Shown here in pieces: positions 62,824 to 64,000 of a stretch of DNA of 64,000 nucleotides (position 1 is the first letter of the stretch; each line of letters starts with the position of its first letter). The DNA is from Microbulbifer donghaiensis (GTDB lineage Bacteria; Pseudomonadota; Gammaproteobacteria; Pseudomonadales; Cellvibrionaceae). The position numbers and the translations under genes are program-made. The DNA lies in contig NZ_FQVA01000002.1 of NCBI RefSeq assembly GCF_900129095.1, positions 62,001-126,000 of the forward strand, in the 5' to 3' direction. The notes beneath the pieces are model-generated. The model saw only the letters and a list, made by a program, of their open reading frames with translations, did not search any database and had not been told where the DNA came from.

Positions 62824-64000
62824 TCAGAGGTAGCTCAACCACCAGTCTTTGCGCCGCGCCTTGACCGCGGCGAGCCAGCGACAGAACGGATACAGCAGCG
62901 CGACCACTCCCAACCAGATCACATACACCATCGGTAACGGCAGGCCATAACCCTCGGGGAATGTCCACCAGCCGCCGGCGGCTGCGCGCCAGCCGAAGCC
63001 CTGCCACTGCGCCAGTCCCAGCGCCAGCAGGTGCGCGATATAGATATGCAGTATGTAGTAGGCGAAGGGCACCCGGCCGAAGGTATTGATCACATCAACC
63101 ACCGAACCGCGCAGCCGCTCCGACCATGCCAGCAGCAACAGACCCGGGCCCAGGGTCATCAACAGGTAGAGCAGCGAGGGCGGATACTTCTCGAGATTAA
63201 AGAAGCTGACCAGAGTCATGGCGAAGCTCTGCTGGGCCTCCCACACTTCGGGATCGCCGTAAACATTGAACAGACGTAGCAGCAGGAACAGCCCAATGGC
63301 ACCCCCACCGAGCCAGACCAGTGCACGGCGGCGCGTTTCGTCCGGATCTTTGTAGAGATCGGCCAGCAGGTAACCCAGTGGCATCACCGCCAGCCAGGGA
63401 ATCAGCGGATACACGACCACCAGTGGTATTCCGGCGACCCGCGTAAAGATATCCTCGTGCAAGCCGTACCAGAGCGGCGGCAGCCCCTGTTCCGGCATTG
63501 GCAGGCGGCCATCGAGCAGGTTGTGGCCGGCAATCAGCGCCAGGCTCAGCAGCAAAAGCGGCAGGCGCGGAAGATGAATGAAGGCGGCCATGCTGATCAT
63601 GCAAAAGCCGATCATCGACAAAGTCGTCAGCACCAGCGCATAGCCCTGCGGCTGGACAAAACTCCAGCCAAACGACATCACGGTCTGCTCGATAAAAATC
63701 AACCAGACACCGCGGGTCAGCAGGAAAATACTCAGCTCGCGGGGCGAGCGGCTCGCCCGCATAAAGCCCGCGCCCATACCCGCCAGCAGCACAAACAGAG
63801 GCGCGCAGAAATGCGTGATCCAGCGGGTAAAGAAATAGGCCGGACTGGTTTCGTTTAGGTCTTCGGGAGAGAACCTGGCCGACGAAGTGAAATCGCGCAC
63901 ATGGTCGAGGGCCATAATGACCATCACCAGCCCGCGCGCGAAATCGACCGAGACCAGGCGCCCGGCCCTGACCTCCGCCGCTGCGGCGACTGCGGGTTCC
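62824..64000 (-). CDS. DUF1624/heparan-alpha-glucosaminide N-acetyltransferase-like membrane protein (5' end outside window)
   Basis: A polytopic membrane protein of at least 392 residues. The visible reading frame continues without a stop from the ATG at 63927 to the window edge. The extra residues read RLVSVDFARGLVMVIMALDH, the usual first helix of this family, so the real start lies beyond base 64000. About ten helices follow, with HVRDFTSS and ITHFCAPLFVLLAGMGAGF as family motifs. The family may transfer acetyl groups to sugars across the membrane. Substrate unknown. It converges with gcvP. Confidence 0.85.
   Translation of the reverse strand, partial: EPAVAAAAEVRAGRLVSVDFARGLVMVIMALDHVRDFTSSARFSPEDLNETSPAYFFTRWITHFCAPLFVLLAGMGAGFMRASRSPRELSIFLLTRGVWLIFIEQTVMSFGWSFVQPQGYALVLTTLSMIGFCMISMAAFIHLPRLPLLLLSLALIAGHNLLDGRLPMPEQGLPPLWYGLHEDIFTRVAGIPLVVVYPLIPWLAVMPLGYLLADLYKDPDETRRRALVWLGGGAIGLFLLLRLFNVYGDPEVWEAQQSFAMTLVSFFNLEKYPPSLLYLLMTLGPGLLLLAWSERLRGSVVDVINTFGRVPFAYYILHIYIAHLLALGLAQWQGFGWRAAAGGWWTFPEGYGLPLPMVYVIWLGVVALLYPFCRWLAAVKARRKDWWLSYL

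Overview
The window reads as ordinary chromosome of a GC-rich marine gammaproteobacterium. The best guess is a Cellvibrionales genus such as Microbulbifer. That is an inference from gene order, protein character and the many intergenic palindromes, and no 16S or marker search could be run. No insertion sequence, prophage, CRISPR array or tRNA was recognised. Genes are cut at both edges: bamB on the left, and an acyltransferase-like membrane protein on the right whose frame stays open to base 64000.

Layout. 1-15.1 kb is one long minus-strand run in the classical gammaproteobacterial order: trmJ, iscR, iscS, iscU, iscA, hscB, hscA, fdx, iscX, ndk, rlmN, pilW, rodZ, ispG, hisS, yfgM, bamB. It builds Fe-S clusters that later genes in the same run need (RlmN, IspG). 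suhB diverges from trmJ. 16.1-21.4 kb holds a two-gene signalling unit, a degenerate hybrid histidine kinase followed by a MASE1-PAS-PAS-GGDEF-EAL protein. Upstream of it is a gene-free stretch with a strong terminator that may encode a structured RNA. 21.9-26.7 kb carries a delta-9 desaturase and a three-gene envelope system (retropepsin-like lipoprotein, inactive-transglutaminase/7TM protein, ATP-grasp ligase-like protein).

27.0-36.9 kb is a ten-kilobase plus-strand cluster for the kynurenine/3-hydroxyanthranilate route: formamidase-like cyclase, kynureninase, kynurenine 3-monooxygenase, 3-hydroxyanthranilate dioxygenase, ACMS decarboxylase, semialdehyde dehydrogenase and RidA-type deaminase. 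It is headed by a ThDP enzyme and an SDR with a non-canonical active site, in place of the usual 4-oxalocrotonate decarboxylase/hydratase/aldolase. No tryptophan dioxygenase is present in the window. 37.3-64 kb is mixed housekeeping: yqcC-dinG, a PlsC-like acyltransferase, nhaC, a DUF3549 protein, a beta-barrel protein, a small lipoprotein, pgi, marC-slipin-nfeD, ggt, pyrB, sbcB, a VOC protein, argS, an RmlD-like SDR, a DUF2007 protein and gcvP.

The most unusual signal is in the gaps between genes. At least nine carry long, nearly perfect hairpins that share a conserved outer arm (consensus AAGGYCCTGMTGCCGG). Their inner arms vary in sequence but still pair. They carry one of two conserved loop cassettes: class I (ATTTACCGATCAGG-like) or class II (CAGGGAYGTATTCACAGCG). 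A second, unrelated repeat of about 123 bp occurs twice in opposite orientation. Two class I hairpins sit inside the kynurenine operon. An intrinsic terminator sits between iscA and hscB, and the end of trmJ, including its stop codon, is tandemly triplicated.
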